Origin: an uncultured Draconibacterium sp.
GTDB lineage: Bacteria; Bacteroidota; Bacteroidia; Bacteroidales; Prolixibacteraceae
Assembly (NCBI RefSeq): GCF_963675585.1
Contig: NZ_OY776414.1
Location: 3,265,001 to 3,329,000 of the forward strand
Reading direction: 5' to 3'
DNA length: 64,000 bases
The notes beneath the pieces are model-generated. The model was not told where the DNA came from and ran no database searches. It saw only the letters and a list, made by a program, of their open reading frames with translations. The first letter of the stretch is position 1. Each line of letters opens with the position of its first letter. Both the position numbers and the translations under genes were made by a program. Below, piece after piece: positions 1 through 8,934 of the stretch.

Positions 1-2467
1 TATTTCGCTCGGAATAGTACACCAGTAGTTCGCCGGCATAACGGTATTTTGTTTCGGGCAAAGTAGTTGGTCGTCCTGATATGTAAACAAAATTTCCGGA
101 GAGACGCCATCTGCGACTAATGTTGTAAGTAGCAGTTGCCGAAAAGTCGTGTGGCTTGTCGTAAATGGAAGGATAGTAATCGCCTTCCCAAAAGTTTTCT
201 TCATCAAACTCGCTTTCGTTTTTACGCATGGTTCTTGAATACACATAGCTGGCATACCCCGTTAAACGGCCAAAAGTTTTTTTAGCGCTGAGCTCAACTC
301 CATACGAATATCCTTTGGTTGGAATTAAAGCGGTTTCAATGTGATCGTTCATAATCAGCTGTGCGCCGTTTTTGTATTCAATTAAATTCTGAAGATTTTT
401 GTAATAGAGCTCCACCGACAGATCCATATTTTCGATCCACGAATTATTTTCGAGCCCAAAAGCAATTTGATCGCAGAGCAAAGGTTCCAGGTGGTAATCT
501 GCAGCTTTCCATGTTTCGGCCGGCGAGATTACAGCATTGTTGCTCATTTGAAATACATTTTGACGTGTTCGCTGGTAACTTACTTTTATCGAAGTATTTA
601 AATTTAAATCGTAGTTAAATGCCAATCTTGGCTCGAATCCGCCATAAGAAGCGGAAACTTCGTTGGCACCAAACAACAACGAATCAATAACCGTTTCTGG
701 GGCTTTGGGTTTGTCCGGATCGTACAAATAAACTACCGGTGTGCCAATGTTGCTAAAATGACTGTATCGTACTCCGGCCACCACCGAGAACTGGGGAAGA
801 ATTTGAAATTCGTCGCTTACAAAAACGGCCCATTCCAACAGCTTTTCCTTGTTCATTTTCCGTGGAACAATAACCGTAACATCGTCGGTCGGAACAATTT
901 CTCCGGGATTAATTTCATTGTAAACCACCTTTGTCCCGGCTTCCACAATGTGTCTCGACTCGGGATGCCATTTAAAATTATAAGCGCCCGAACTGTATTC
1001 AAGATTATTGTCGAGGTAATAGGCTTCGTATGGTTTTCCGTTGGCGTAATCGGTTAAACGGTAGTTGTAATTGCTATACGATAAATCCAATTCGCCATAT
1101 ACTTTTTCGGCCCAACGCGAATTTAATTTTAAGTTGCCCATTGTATTTCCATACTCAGTAACCGATTGCGAGCTTGTACTAAACTCATCGTTACTTGAAT
1201 AGCCCATCAAACTAATTTTATTGTGCTGATTAAATTTATAGGTTGCTTTCCCCGAAACATCGTAAAAATGCGTAACACTTTGATTTAAATCGGTATTTGG
1301 AAGCTTTTTTAAAATCCAGTCGGTGTAGGAACTACGGCCGCCTGCAATTACAGTTAGCTTTTTGTTTTTTGTAAGCGGCCCGTCAATTGTTAAACGCGAA
1401 TTAATAACGCCAATACCTCCGTATAATTTTAGCGTTTCGTTGTTGCCTTCTTTAAAATCAACCTCCATCACCGATGAAACGCGTTCGCCGTAACGTGCAG
1501 GCATTCCTCCTTTAAACAATCGGACATCTTCAACCACGTCGGGATTAATCAAGGACAAAAAGCCAAAAAGATGCGAGGAATTAAAAACCGGGCTTCCGTT
1601 TATTAATATCAGGTTTTGATCGGTATTACCACCACGCACGTTAAACCCGGATGAAAGTTCGCTCACGGTTTGTACACCTGCAAGCATTGTTAAACCTTTT
1701 AAAACATCAACCTCGCCCATTAAAGCCGGAAGTTGTTTCATTTCTTTCCCGCTCATTTGAACCATACTCATTTGGGCACGCGGCAAATCGGTTTCTTTTC
1801 CCAGTACTGTTACTTCTTCAATACTATGGCTTTCTTCAAAAAGTTGAAAATCGGCAAAACCATTTTCGATGAGTTTAATTTTTAAACCCGAACTCTCGAA
1901 ACCGATAAATGAAATATCTAAAAGATGCTCTCCTGTTGGAATATCAATTTCAAATTCGCCGTTGCTCCCCGATGTTGTTCCTTTTTGTAGTTTATTATTA
2001 AATACCACTGCTCCGGCCAATGGTTCTCCGGTTTTACCATCAAGTACGCGTCCCGAAAGTTTTGCCTTTTTGTAACGCCCCTGGTTTATCGGATCGCCAA
2101 TCACAAGCGTTTGCGAAAAATCATCAAATTTAGAGCGTGTATCGGCAATACGACGAAATACTACTATGCCGTTATTCTGAAAAAAATCGTAACTCAGTTC
2201 GTGCTCAAAAAACACATTATTAAGGGCTTGTGCCAGTGGTGTGTTTTCAAATTTTTTGGTAATGGTATAGGGTTCAACCCAAGTATCTTTGTAAAAAACT
2301 TTTAGTTTGTACTTATTTTGTAAATCTAAAAGAAAGTCTTTTAAGGGCCGGTTCTGATAATTTTCAGTCAACATTACCCCTTCAGTTGTTTGAGCCACAA
2401 CAAACTGACTACCTACTAATAACATTAAAGTAAGTATGAGGATGGAAATAATATGATTGCTTTTCAA
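1..2467 (-). CDS. TonB-dependent outer-membrane receptor with STN and carboxypeptidase-regulatory-like domains (partial, 3' end off the left edge)
   Basis: I translated the minus strand by hand: the frame is open from 2467 to the window edge, about 822 residues, and lacks its C-terminal end. Order of domains: a hydrophobic signal peptide ending near VVAQ (residue 26), a short STN domain (about 38-100, RPLKDFLLDLQNKYKLKVFY), a carboxypeptidase-D regulatory-like beta-sandwich (about 135-215, LSGRVLDGKTGEPLAGA), a TonB plug with FNVRGGNTDQN and INGSPVFNSSH (about 230-345), then aromatic-rich barrel strands. Such receptors import ligands across the outer membrane using TonB energy. An STN domain often means signalling to an anti-sigma factor, but none is visible here. 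The start is probably TTG at 2467, because the only early ATG lies inside the signal peptide. The ligand is unknown. In related genomes such receptors often sit next to a DUF4249 lipoprotein, which cannot be checked here. Confidence 0.9.
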   Translation of the reverse strand, partial: MKSNHIISILILTLMLLVGSQFVVAQTTEGVMLTENYQNRPLKDFLLDLQNKYKLKVFYKDTWVEPYTITKKFENTPLAQALNNVFFEHELSYDFFQNNGIVVFRRIADTRSKFDDFSQTLVIGDPINQGRYKKAKLSGRVLDGKTGEPLAGAVVFNNKLQKGTTSGSNGEFEIDIPTGEHLLDISFIGFESSGLKIKLIENGFADFQLFEESHSIEEVTVLGKETDLPRAQMSMVQMSGKEMKQLPALMGEVDVLKGLTMLAGVQTVSELSSGFNVRGGNTDQNLILINGSPVFNSSHLFGFLSLINPDVVEDVRLFKGGMPARYGERVSSVMEVDFKEGNNETLKLYGGIGVINSRLTIDGPLTKNKKLTVIAGGRSSYTDWILKKLPNTDLNQSVTHFYDVSGKATYKFNQHNKISLMGYSSNDEFSTSSQSVTEYGNTMGNLKLNSRWAEKVYGELDLSYSNYNYRLTDYANGKPYEAYYLDNNLEYSSGAYNFKWHPESRHIVEAGTKVVYNEINPGEIVPTDDVTVIVPRKMNKEKLLEWAVFVSDEFQILPQFSVVAGVRYSHFSNIGTPVVYLYDPDKPKAPETVIDSLLFGANEVSASYGGFEPRLAFNYDLNLNTSIKVSYQRTRQNVFQMSNNAVISPAETWKAADYHLEPLLCDQIAFGLENNSWIENMDLSVELYYKNLQNLIEYKNGAQLIMNDHIETALIPTKGYSYGVELSAKKTFGRLTGYASYVYSRTMRKNESEFDEENFWEGDYYPSIYDKPHDFSATATYNISRRWRLSGNFVYISGRPTTLPETKYRYAGELLVYYSERN

Positions 2468-3090
2468 AATTCTGAACTTAGGTTAGTTATTGTTTAGAAA
2501 ATAAAAATATTAAAACTTAGACTTAAACAGGACAAAATGGATTAACAACAGTTAATTATTTTATAGTTATGTTCTTATTGTCTATTACAACAATCCATTT
2601 GTTAACCCTAATTAATTTTCAATTTTACAAAATATTTCGGTCATTCTGTTCTGTTCGTCCAAATATCATTAGTAATAAAACAGGAAGCTATATTACACTA
2701 TTTTGGATTCAATTTTTGTAACATTTGTTATCCTTCAAAAAAAATATTGGTTGGGAATCCGCTTTACATAGTGATGCATTCAGATTCATTTGCTGCATTT
2801 CACTTTTAAACGCCAAATCAGAATCGATTATTCAAAATTAGAATAAGACTCTTCATTTTTCGAATTCAGTATTTTGGATGAGAACAACTCAGCAATAACT
2901 CTAATCAATATAGGCACTTTGGAGGGTTACCTTTTTCGACTTTTCAGAATATTATTATGTTGGACGTTAATAAATCAAAGAATATTTCATTTTCGACAAA
3001 AAGATAAAATATACCTTTTAAAGGTAAAATTGAAACACCTATATGGTAAGTTGCCTGCATGTGTATTGTTGAACCAATAAATATGTGTAC
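2468..3090. other. AT-rich intergenic region, no gene seen
   Basis: About 620 bases between the divergent receptor gene and the first small paralog. Short open frames exist (for example 2874-3080) but show no recognisable protein character. The stretch must hold the promoters of both flanking genes. I could not place a convincing TAnnTTTG box with an upstream TTTG. Confidence 0.4.
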
Positions 3091-3459
3091 ATGAAAAAAG
3101 TAGCAAAACTTATCCACCAAACCTATGTTTCGTATCTGCCGACAGCATTTCCTGCCCATTATTACGGAATGCCAAACGGCAAAATCTATTTGGTTTTTTC
3201 GCGATTTTACGAAGTCGACTATGGAAAAACCGGTTTGGAATTTGTTTTTGCCGAGCACAAAGATTTTTCATTCGATTACGACTCGGATACCATTCTGGCA
3301 CTCGGTCAACAGCAAAACCAAAGCCCGGTTTTTGCTGAACACATTGACAATCCGAATACGCAATACATTATTTTTTCGATTAGCAGAGAATTAAACTCAT
3401 ACGGTGAAGCTCGTATTTTTCTAAACCACGAAGCTTTAAAAATGAAAAACTACGCCTAG
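3091..3459 (+). CDS. small protein of unknown function, tandem paralog A
   Basis: Encodes 122 residues and is clearly homologous to the gene at 3868-4236. The two share YLPTAFPA.YYGMPNGKIYLVFSRFY (about residues 16-38), LEFVFAEH.D.SFDY (about 49-63) and PVFAE.IDNP (about 80-90). The ATG at 3091 is chosen over the GTG at 3085 because the paralog begins at the same position and has the same length. There is no signal peptide or membrane segment, so it is probably cytoplasmic. The conserved aromatic and glycine pattern suggests a compact alpha/beta domain. I do not recognise the family. It is a real gene because two copies conserve protein sequence while the DNA has diverged. Confidence 0.75.
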   Translation: MKKVAKLIHQTYVSYLPTAFPAHYYGMPNGKIYLVFSRFYEVDYGKTGLEFVFAEHKDFSFDYDSDTILALGQQQNQSPVFAEHIDNPNTQYIIFSISRELNSYGEARIFLNHEALKMKNYA

Positions 3460-3609
3460 AAAACAAAAAAAGGCAATTCTCTTCATCTATTTACCTATCT
3501 GAAAATCAGCAAATCAGAAGAACACTTTCAGTAGTTGTGCAAAGTTAATATCCTGCCATTATGCGTAGTTTTGAGAGACAACATAAACAATTATTTAAAA
3601 CGTTGGTAA

Positions 3610-3807
3610 ATGAGAAGAGTATCTGTTAACAGCAAAATGGAAATTACAAGGATGGAACTAGTGGATACCAAATTCATAAATAATCGGGGAAATGCCATAT
3701 CGGCACACCTGGTTCCTGAGACTATTAATACAAGAATGTTTGTTGAACTATTTACAGAGCTAAAGTATCAGGATCTGTTTGCACAAAAAATTTTTAGTCG
3801 CAATTAA
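3610..3807 (+). CDS. possible small protein between the two paralogs
   Basis: A 65-codon frame starting ATG with a second ATG ten codons in. It contains a plausible amphipathic C-terminal segment (MFVELFTELKYQDLFAQK). It resembles neither neighbour and has no recognisable domain. Support is limited to an ordinary amino-acid composition and a position between two related genes. It could be a decayed piece of the same duplication or chance. Confidence 0.25.
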   Translation: MRRVSVNSKMEITRMELVDTKFINNRGNAISAHLVPETINTRMFVELFTELKYQDLFAQKIFSRN

Positions 3808-3867
3808 CGGCTATTGTATTCATTTTTATGCCTACGATTTTGAGTAAAACAGCAACAACAAATACGA

Positions 3868-4236
3868 ATGAAATCAATCGCAAAATTAGTATATCAAACG
3901 TATATAACCTACCTGCCAACAGCTTTCCCGGCGTATTACTACGGAATGCCAAACGGCAAAATATACCTTGTATTTTCGCGATTTTATAAAGCAGCCATCG
4001 GAAAATCGGGATTGGAATTTGTTTTTGCCGAACACAACGATTACTCCTTTGATTACGAAAAAGAAACCATACTTGCGTGTAACGATAATTCAGGAACAAC
4101 TCCTGTGTTTGCAGAATGTATCGATAATCCCCATTCGAAATTCAATATCGTATCAATAAGCCGCAAATTAAGGTCATACAGTGAAGCCCAACATTTTGTA
4201 AATCGGCGGGCAAAAAAAATGAAAAAGGCTGTTTAA
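3868..4236 (+). CDS. small protein of unknown function, tandem paralog B
   Basis: Encodes 122 residues and is the second copy of the family at 3091-3459, with the same core motifs YLPTAFPAYYYGMPNGKIY, SGLEFVFAEH and PVFAECIDNP. The tail is lysine/arginine-rich (NRRAKKMKKAV), unlike copy A. There is no export signal. The copies are 408 bp apart in the same orientation, so they may be co-transcribed or separately promoted. The stop overlaps the stop of the convergent pectinase gene by four bases (4233-4236), leaving no room for a separate terminator. Function unknown. Confidence 0.75.
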   Translation: MKSIAKLVYQTYITYLPTAFPAYYYGMPNGKIYLVFSRFYKAAIGKSGLEFVFAEHNDYSFDYEKETILACNDNSGTTPVFAECIDNPHSKFNIVSISRKLRSYSEAQHFVNRRAKKMKKAV

Positions 4237-7211
4237 AGTTTATTTACCTTAAACGACCTGTTCAGGTTTTTATCATCCGAAATCAAAAAGATATACACTC
4301 CTGATTTTAAATTATCCAGATTAAATTTACTTACATTATTTTTCAAAACCAGCTCTTGTCCCACAACCGAATAAACCCTGCAGGTAACAGGTGTTTCAAA
4401 CCAAATGGCTCCGTTTTCGATTTTTGGCACATACCCCTGTTTGATATTCTTTTCGCTTATTCCAACATTTATAATCGGTTCATCAATGGCTTCGGTAATA
4501 CTTTCTACGGTAAAATCTTCGGTTTCACCGTTGTTTACACTTAAATTTCCGTGTGGGCCAACTGAGCGAACCGAATAAACCGGCGCAGTGTCGTAACTCA
4601 AAGTATCGGTAAAATGATTGATTGTATTAAAACCGATTGCAGAACCATTTGCATAAATTACATATCCAACAGCATTGTCTTCGGCTGACCATGTCAGGTA
4701 GTTTTCATCCACGTTTAACCATCCCGGCGCATCTGGAGCAACAACCATTGGAATTGGATTGTATGCCACAACATTTACTGCCCGGTAGAATCGTGTAAGC
4801 ATCAGACGACCATTTACATCATCGGTAGTCAACTGTTTGCTCCAATCCACCCTTTTTGAAACGTCAGCAAGTGACGATCCGTCTGCATTCATACTTTTAT
4901 ATTCGGCAAAACATGCACTTTCTTCATTTCCATTCCAGGCGTCCCATCCTTCTTCGTTGATGTGGCTTCCCAACCGGCAATTCAGGAATACAGAACCACA
5001 TTCAATGTTCCATGGACGTCCTAAATAAACACTGCCGTCGGCAACTTCATCGGTGGCTAAAACATCACAATCCTTAAAAACGAAACCATATCGGAGTGTT
5101 CCGCCTGATGGTAAAGTTGCTTTGTAAGGAACATCTTCGGGAGCTGTGATATATCCACTTCGGTTACTTATCAAATTGCATTGATAGAAATAATCAGTAC
5201 CTCCGGCATATATAAAGTCAACGCCTCCTTCAATGGTTGTTCTGAACGTAAAATAACGCCTTCCTTTTTTTGTTCTGTGCGTATCCTGATGTCCCAGAAT
5301 TTTACAATTTTTAAGTACCTGCTTGTCTCCAGCCTGATAAAGCGCAATGGCCTGTGCCTGAGTGTATGGATTAGTTACTGTTATATTTTCCATATAAAAA
5401 TTAGGCGAAGTAACTATCATTGTTGCACAAGTCTCACCTCCGGCAATAATGGTTCCGTCCTGCCCCGGATAAGAAATTTCTTTTCCAACATAATCGTCCC
5501 ACTGAATAATTACGCTATCCACATTTTCGCCTATCAGACTAAGTATTTTGTTGGTGGTTTGCCACTTATTTCCAACAAATATTTTTTCCTCGTAAAGTCC
5601 CTTTTTGATAAAAATGGTAGTTCTGGTCCCATTATCTGGTGCGGCTTCAATTGCTTCATTAATCGATGTAAAATCACCTGTTCCATCTTTGGCAACCACA
5701 AAACTGTGCACTTTTGGAACCGATATTGTAAAATTCAGATCGATGCTTTCGCCCACCAGACTATTTAAATACACTTCCAAACACGTATATCCCGATTGTG
5801 TAATTTTGTTTCTGTCATCGGCATTTTCAGGATCCAATCCATTGCTTGCTTCCCACTGGTCATCCATTCCGTCTTTGTCGTTATCGGTAATGGTGTCGTA
5901 TGTATTGTACTCCGGATATCCTCCGGCATCTGAAGGTTTATCAATAATACCTTTCAGCTCTCCCAGACTTCCTCCGTAAGTCGCAATTCCGGTAATAACT
6001 TCATTAATAATTCTGCGGTCAACGGTATCGCGCGGAAAAGCTCCTGCACCGTCCAGCACACTTTCGTATGCCTCCTGCGCTGTTTCAATGTTCAAATTGT
6101 ATGGTACTTCGAACGCTTCATCAGAGATCAATGCCGATTTCTCAATTCCTTTTGCTTCGTAATATTTGTCATCCAGTCCGAGAGTATTGTCGCTGTTTAA
6201 AGCTTCGTTGGCACTTCCTTCCATGTAATTTCCACTCATATACCATTTAGCAATTTTTGATGTGGACTGTTCTGAATGGAACGAAGACTGAACAAAATAC
6301 GACGAGGATGTTCCCGGGCGTGCCGGTCCGGGTTTGTAGTAATTATTAATCATATTACACCGATGAGTCTGACCGCTAAAGTCAAGGTCGCCACCGTAGG
6401 CTGAATTTTCTTTTCCCCAGTTGTAATTTACGTTGTTAACGTAATCCATTAAAACATTGATGTCGTTGCTGCGAGCCCCGTTTACACGAGGAGTTCGGTT
6501 GTAATTGTTTGCAAGCAAATTATGATGATAAGTAGAAGTTTGACCTCCCCACTGACTTCCGTATCCTCGTAATCCTTTATTGTGTCCTGCGTCGTACAAA
6601 CCTTCATGAACCACACACCACTGAACCGTAGTTAGATTGTTATCGTAAATGGTCATGTTTTCTTCACCCGACCACCCAAAAGTGCAATGGTCGATAATCC
6701 AGTTGCTTGCATTCTCAATTCCAATGGAGCCACCTTCAATAAATTCGGTACTCCCGTCTTCCAGTTCTTTTAAACCAATTCTAAAACGTATATGTCGAAT
6801 AACCAGATTCTGACTTCCACCAAAGTTACACTTGGCACCGCGAATACAAATACCATCGCCCGGAGCTGTTTGCCCGGCGATTGTTAATCCTGTTTTTCTG
6901 CTGCTTCGTAATTGTGCCACAAGTTCAATTACGCCTGAAATCCGAAATACCACGGTAAGCGGTTCAGTTGAATGCTGTTTTAGTGCCCAACGAAAACTTC
7001 CTTCGATGGTACCGTTTACATCATCTTCAAGATTGGTGACTTCCACTACTTTACCTCCACGTCCTCCGGTGGCCCACATGCCATAACCTTCGGCAGTTGG
7101 AAAGGCCGGCGTTTGAGCATTCACAAAGGACGTGCTCCCCATTAAAACAATGAATAGTAGCAATTTTAAATAGGTACAAGTCGATTTACCATTTAGTTTT
7201 AAATGATTCAT
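4233..7211 (-). CDS. secreted bifunctional pectate lyase (PL1-like) / pectin methylesterase (CE8) with T9SS sorting domain
   Basis: Residue numbers count from the upstream ATG at 7235 (1000 aa). A signal peptide ends near residue 41 (FVNAQ). Residues about 42-430 form a PL1-type parallel beta-helix pectate lyase (FPTAEGYG, GGRGGKVVEVTNL, DHCTFGWS, YHHNLLANNYNRTPRV). DNDKDGMDDQWE near 453 is a calcium-binding TSP3-like spacer. Residues about 511-800 are a pectinesterase with the CE8 motifs GHQDT (about 646), GGVDFIYAGG (about 671) and LGRPW (about 740). A fibronectin-like domain follows, then a T9SS type A tail (about 938-1000: VYSVVGQELV, LKSGVYIFLI). It should remove methyl esters and then cleave homogalacturonan outside the cell or at the cell surface. 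The ATG at 7211 is preferred because the 7235 ATG lies only four bases from the LacI-like operator. Regulation by a LacI-family sugar sensor is inferred from that site. Confidence 0.92.
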   Translation of the reverse strand: MNHLKLNGKSTCTYLKLLLFIVLMGSTSFVNAQTPAFPTAEGYGMWATGGRGGKVVEVTNLEDDVNGTIEGSFRWALKQHSTEPLTVVFRISGVIELVAQLRSSRKTGLTIAGQTAPGDGICIRGAKCNFGGSQNLVIRHIRFRIGLKELEDGSTEFIEGGSIGIENASNWIIDHCTFGWSGEENMTIYDNNLTTVQWCVVHEGLYDAGHNKGLRGYGSQWGGQTSTYHHNLLANNYNRTPRVNGARSNDINVLMDYVNNVNYNWGKENSAYGGDLDFSGQTHRCNMINNYYKPGPARPGTSSSYFVQSSFHSEQSTSKIAKWYMSGNYMEGSANEALNSDNTLGLDDKYYEAKGIEKSALISDEAFEVPYNLNIETAQEAYESVLDGAGAFPRDTVDRRIINEVITGIATYGGSLGELKGIIDKPSDAGGYPEYNTYDTITDNDKDGMDDQWEASNGLDPENADDRNKITQSGYTCLEVYLNSLVGESIDLNFTISVPKVHSFVVAKDGTGDFTSINEAIEAAPDNGTRTTIFIKKGLYEEKIFVGNKWQTTNKILSLIGENVDSVIIQWDDYVGKEISYPGQDGTIIAGGETCATMIVTSPNFYMENITVTNPYTQAQAIALYQAGDKQVLKNCKILGHQDTHRTKKGRRYFTFRTTIEGGVDFIYAGGTDYFYQCNLISNRSGYITAPEDVPYKATLPSGGTLRYGFVFKDCDVLATDEVADGSVYLGRPWNIECGSVFLNCRLGSHINEEGWDAWNGNEESACFAEYKSMNADGSSLADVSKRVDWSKQLTTDDVNGRLMLTRFYRAVNVVAYNPIPMVVAPDAPGWLNVDENYLTWSAEDNAVGYVIYANGSAIGFNTINHFTDTLSYDTAPVYSVRSVGPHGNLSVNNGETEDFTVESITEAIDEPIINVGISEKNIKQGYVPKIENGAIWFETPVTCRVYSVVGQELVLKNNVSKFNLDNLKSGVYIFLISDDKNLNRSFKVNKL

Positions 7212-7239
7212 AATCTGTTTTCTTAGTTTTATCATCCTT

Positions 7240-7255
7240 ATGTAAACGTTTACAT
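7240..7255. promoter_or_regulatory. LacI-family operator palindrome upstream of the pectinase gene
   Basis: ATGTAAACGTTTACAT is a perfect 16-bp palindrome with the central CG typical of LacI/GalR/CcpA-family operators (TGTAAACGTTTACA core). It lies 4 bp upstream of the 7235 ATG and 28 bp upstream of the preferred 7211 ATG. A weak minus-strand -7-like TAATATTG sits just beyond it near 7262-7270, which would put the operator at about +1 to +16. No LacI-family gene is in the window. Confidence 0.6.
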
Positions 7256-7472
7256 TTTAGACAATATTATACACAAATTTCCTATAATCGAAGCAATATT
7301 CAAATTGATTCATAAAAATTAAGGTTCAAAAAATATTAAAACAAATAAAGATGAGATAAAAAGAACCATTAATCAAGTTGAAACATTTACTCAATATAAA
7401 ATAGTAGAATCCAAAATAATACCTGGCTCATTAGCGCTATTTTAAAATCTGGGGGATTCGTTTGAATAAAAT

Positions 7473-7510
7473 CAAAAAAGAAGGTTAGCGATAACGCTAA
7501 CCTTCTTTTT
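7473..7510 (-). terminator. intrinsic terminator downstream of the DUF1080 gene
   Basis: GAAGGTTAGCG (7480-7490), loop ATAA, CGCTAACCTTC (7495-7505): a perfect 11-bp stem. On the minus strand it is followed by six T residues. There is also a T-run on the plus side, so it can act in both directions. Confidence 0.85.
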
Positions 7511-7558
7511 ATACTTACTAATACAAGTTTCTGTCTAAATCAAATCGATAAACGAATC

Positions 7559-8545
7559 TTAATTTACAGCCGGAGTAACAGTAAAATTGCGGAATTCTAC
7601 CGGTCCGTGATCTCCCTGAATCTGAAATGGCCCGGGTTCGCCTTCTTTACTATCAAGCGAGCCACCTGTAATTCCGGGAATAGGACGGTTCGAAATAACT
7701 TCTTTTCCATTAAGCGAGACTGTAACATGACGCCCTACAAGTGTCACGTCATAGGTTTGCCATTCGCCCGGGGCATTAGCTGCATAAACCGCTGGAGCAA
7801 TAAATCCGTAAATACCACCGATACTTACATCGTCGGTTCTTCCTTTTGAATCTTCAATTTGAAGTTCGTGACGGCCACGAAGATAAATTCCACTGTTACT
7901 TCCTGCAGGGTAACGGAACTCAACGTGGAGTTTGAAATCGTTAAATTTCTGAATGCTAACCAGGTTACCACCTGATTCTGTGTTAACCATTACACCATCA
8001 ATCATCTGAAATTTGTTGTTGGCCGGAATTATCCATTTGTCCATGGTTTCAGTGATCAGGTTTACAGGGCTTCCCCAGATTGGTGGCGCTGTTCTTTCCA
8101 ACGAAGGAGCACGAACACCGGTCCATTCCAATTTATTGCCTTTAAGCATTTGATAACCCGTAAGTTTATCGTCTTTTAATGAAAACTCAAAATACAGGTC
8201 TTCAATATCCATCCATTGCGGAGGAATAGTAAAATGATATTTATCCGTAGCTTCATCATAAATAACTTCAGCAATTGGTCTTGCACTGCCCTCGTATCCA
8301 ACATAGTAACCGGTTAGTGTAGAGAAACCCGATAATTTAACCATAAGCCATCCCGGAAAACCGTCAGAAGCCATTAAACCATGACGGAAAAGTCCGAGAC
8401 TTTCAATCTGAGCAGGAGTCATATTTATGGTTAGGTCCCACTTGCCAATTAATGGTGAGTCACTTTCGACACGCTGTGCCTGCGCCGGAGCAAAAGCAGT
8501 TATTGCCAATACAATTAATAAAATAATAGGTTTTAGTTTGTTCAT
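7559..8545 (-). CDS. secreted DUF1080 (3-keto-disaccharide hydrolase domain) protein
   Basis: 328 residues with a Sec signal peptide (MNKLKPIILLIVLAITAFAPAQAQ). The N-terminal half (about 30-150) is a small beta-rich domain (GKWDLTINM, TGYYVGYEGSARPI). The C-terminal half (about 165-325) is a DUF1080 jelly-roll with FKLHVEFRYPAGSNSGIYLRG, HELQIEDS, GEWQTYDV and a terminal GPVEFRNFTV. Members of this family are periplasmic or surface carbohydrate-binding or hydrolysing proteins, and some hydrolyse 3-keto-glycosides. It lies upstream of the pectinase on the same strand but a strong terminator separates them, so they are probably separate transcripts. Substrate unknown. Confidence 0.85.
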   Translation of the reverse strand: MNKLKPIILLIVLAITAFAPAQAQRVESDSPLIGKWDLTINMTPAQIESLGLFRHGLMASDGFPGWLMVKLSGFSTLTGYYVGYEGSARPIAEVIYDEATDKYHFTIPPQWMDIEDLYFEFSLKDDKLTGYQMLKGNKLEWTGVRAPSLERTAPPIWGSPVNLITETMDKWIIPANNKFQMIDGVMVNTESGGNLVSIQKFNDFKLHVEFRYPAGSNSGIYLRGRHELQIEDSKGRTDDVSIGGIYGFIAPAVYAANAPGEWQTYDVTLVGRHVTVSLNGKEVISNRPIPGITGGSLDSKEGEPGPFQIQGDHGPVEFRNFTVTPAVN

Positions 8546-8739
8546 AGTATATCTTTTTATGATTAATAAGATGACAATATATTTTTATCAAACACAAATC
8601 TACTCAAAAACTGTTTTAGATTAAACCTAAAAATTCATAATATCCCAACCGAATTTATTTTTAGCGAGAAACCATACCTTAAATCACGAGTATTCCCACA
8701 CTGCGATTACAAACTACGGAGCATAAAAATGTCGAACCT

Positions 8740-8934
8740 TTAGCAGCAAATCCAATCTGTTTTAGCACATCCATCATCATAAATAGTACACTGTTACGAG
8801 AAGTTCTCACCCGAAAACAGTGGACCTGACATATGCCCCATATATCCCTTTCTATCATCCTTTTGCGCCATCATATTACTACACAGTAAAACGAATAAAA
8901 AGTTACTATACATTTTTTCATTTTTGAGTAGCAT
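8740..8934 (-). pseudogene. probable remnant of an outer-membrane beta-barrel protein gene
   Basis: The minus strand from 8934 reads a start and signal-like peptide (MYSNFLFVLLCSNMMAQ after a short lead) followed by KGYMGHMSGPLF. This resembles the first strand of small Bacteroidota outer-membrane beta-barrels (KGYIGxSxGPSxPxGDF). The frame stops at 8794-8796 after about 46 codons. Beyond that a different frame gives DDGCAKTDW, similar to the next conserved piece (GYAKTG) of such proteins. I read this as a frameshifted, decayed gene. The match is by eye and weak. Confidence 0.3.

Noticed and set aside
361-2305. Several plus-strand open frames inside the TonB receptor region
   Set aside because: They are antisense to a continuous minus-strand frame with signal peptide, STN, plug and barrel motifs, and have no protein character of their own.
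2874-3080. 68-codon frame upstream of paralog A as a gene
   Set aside because: Composition is typical of AT-rich noncoding DNA, no homology to the paralogs, and its end abuts the better supported start at 3091.
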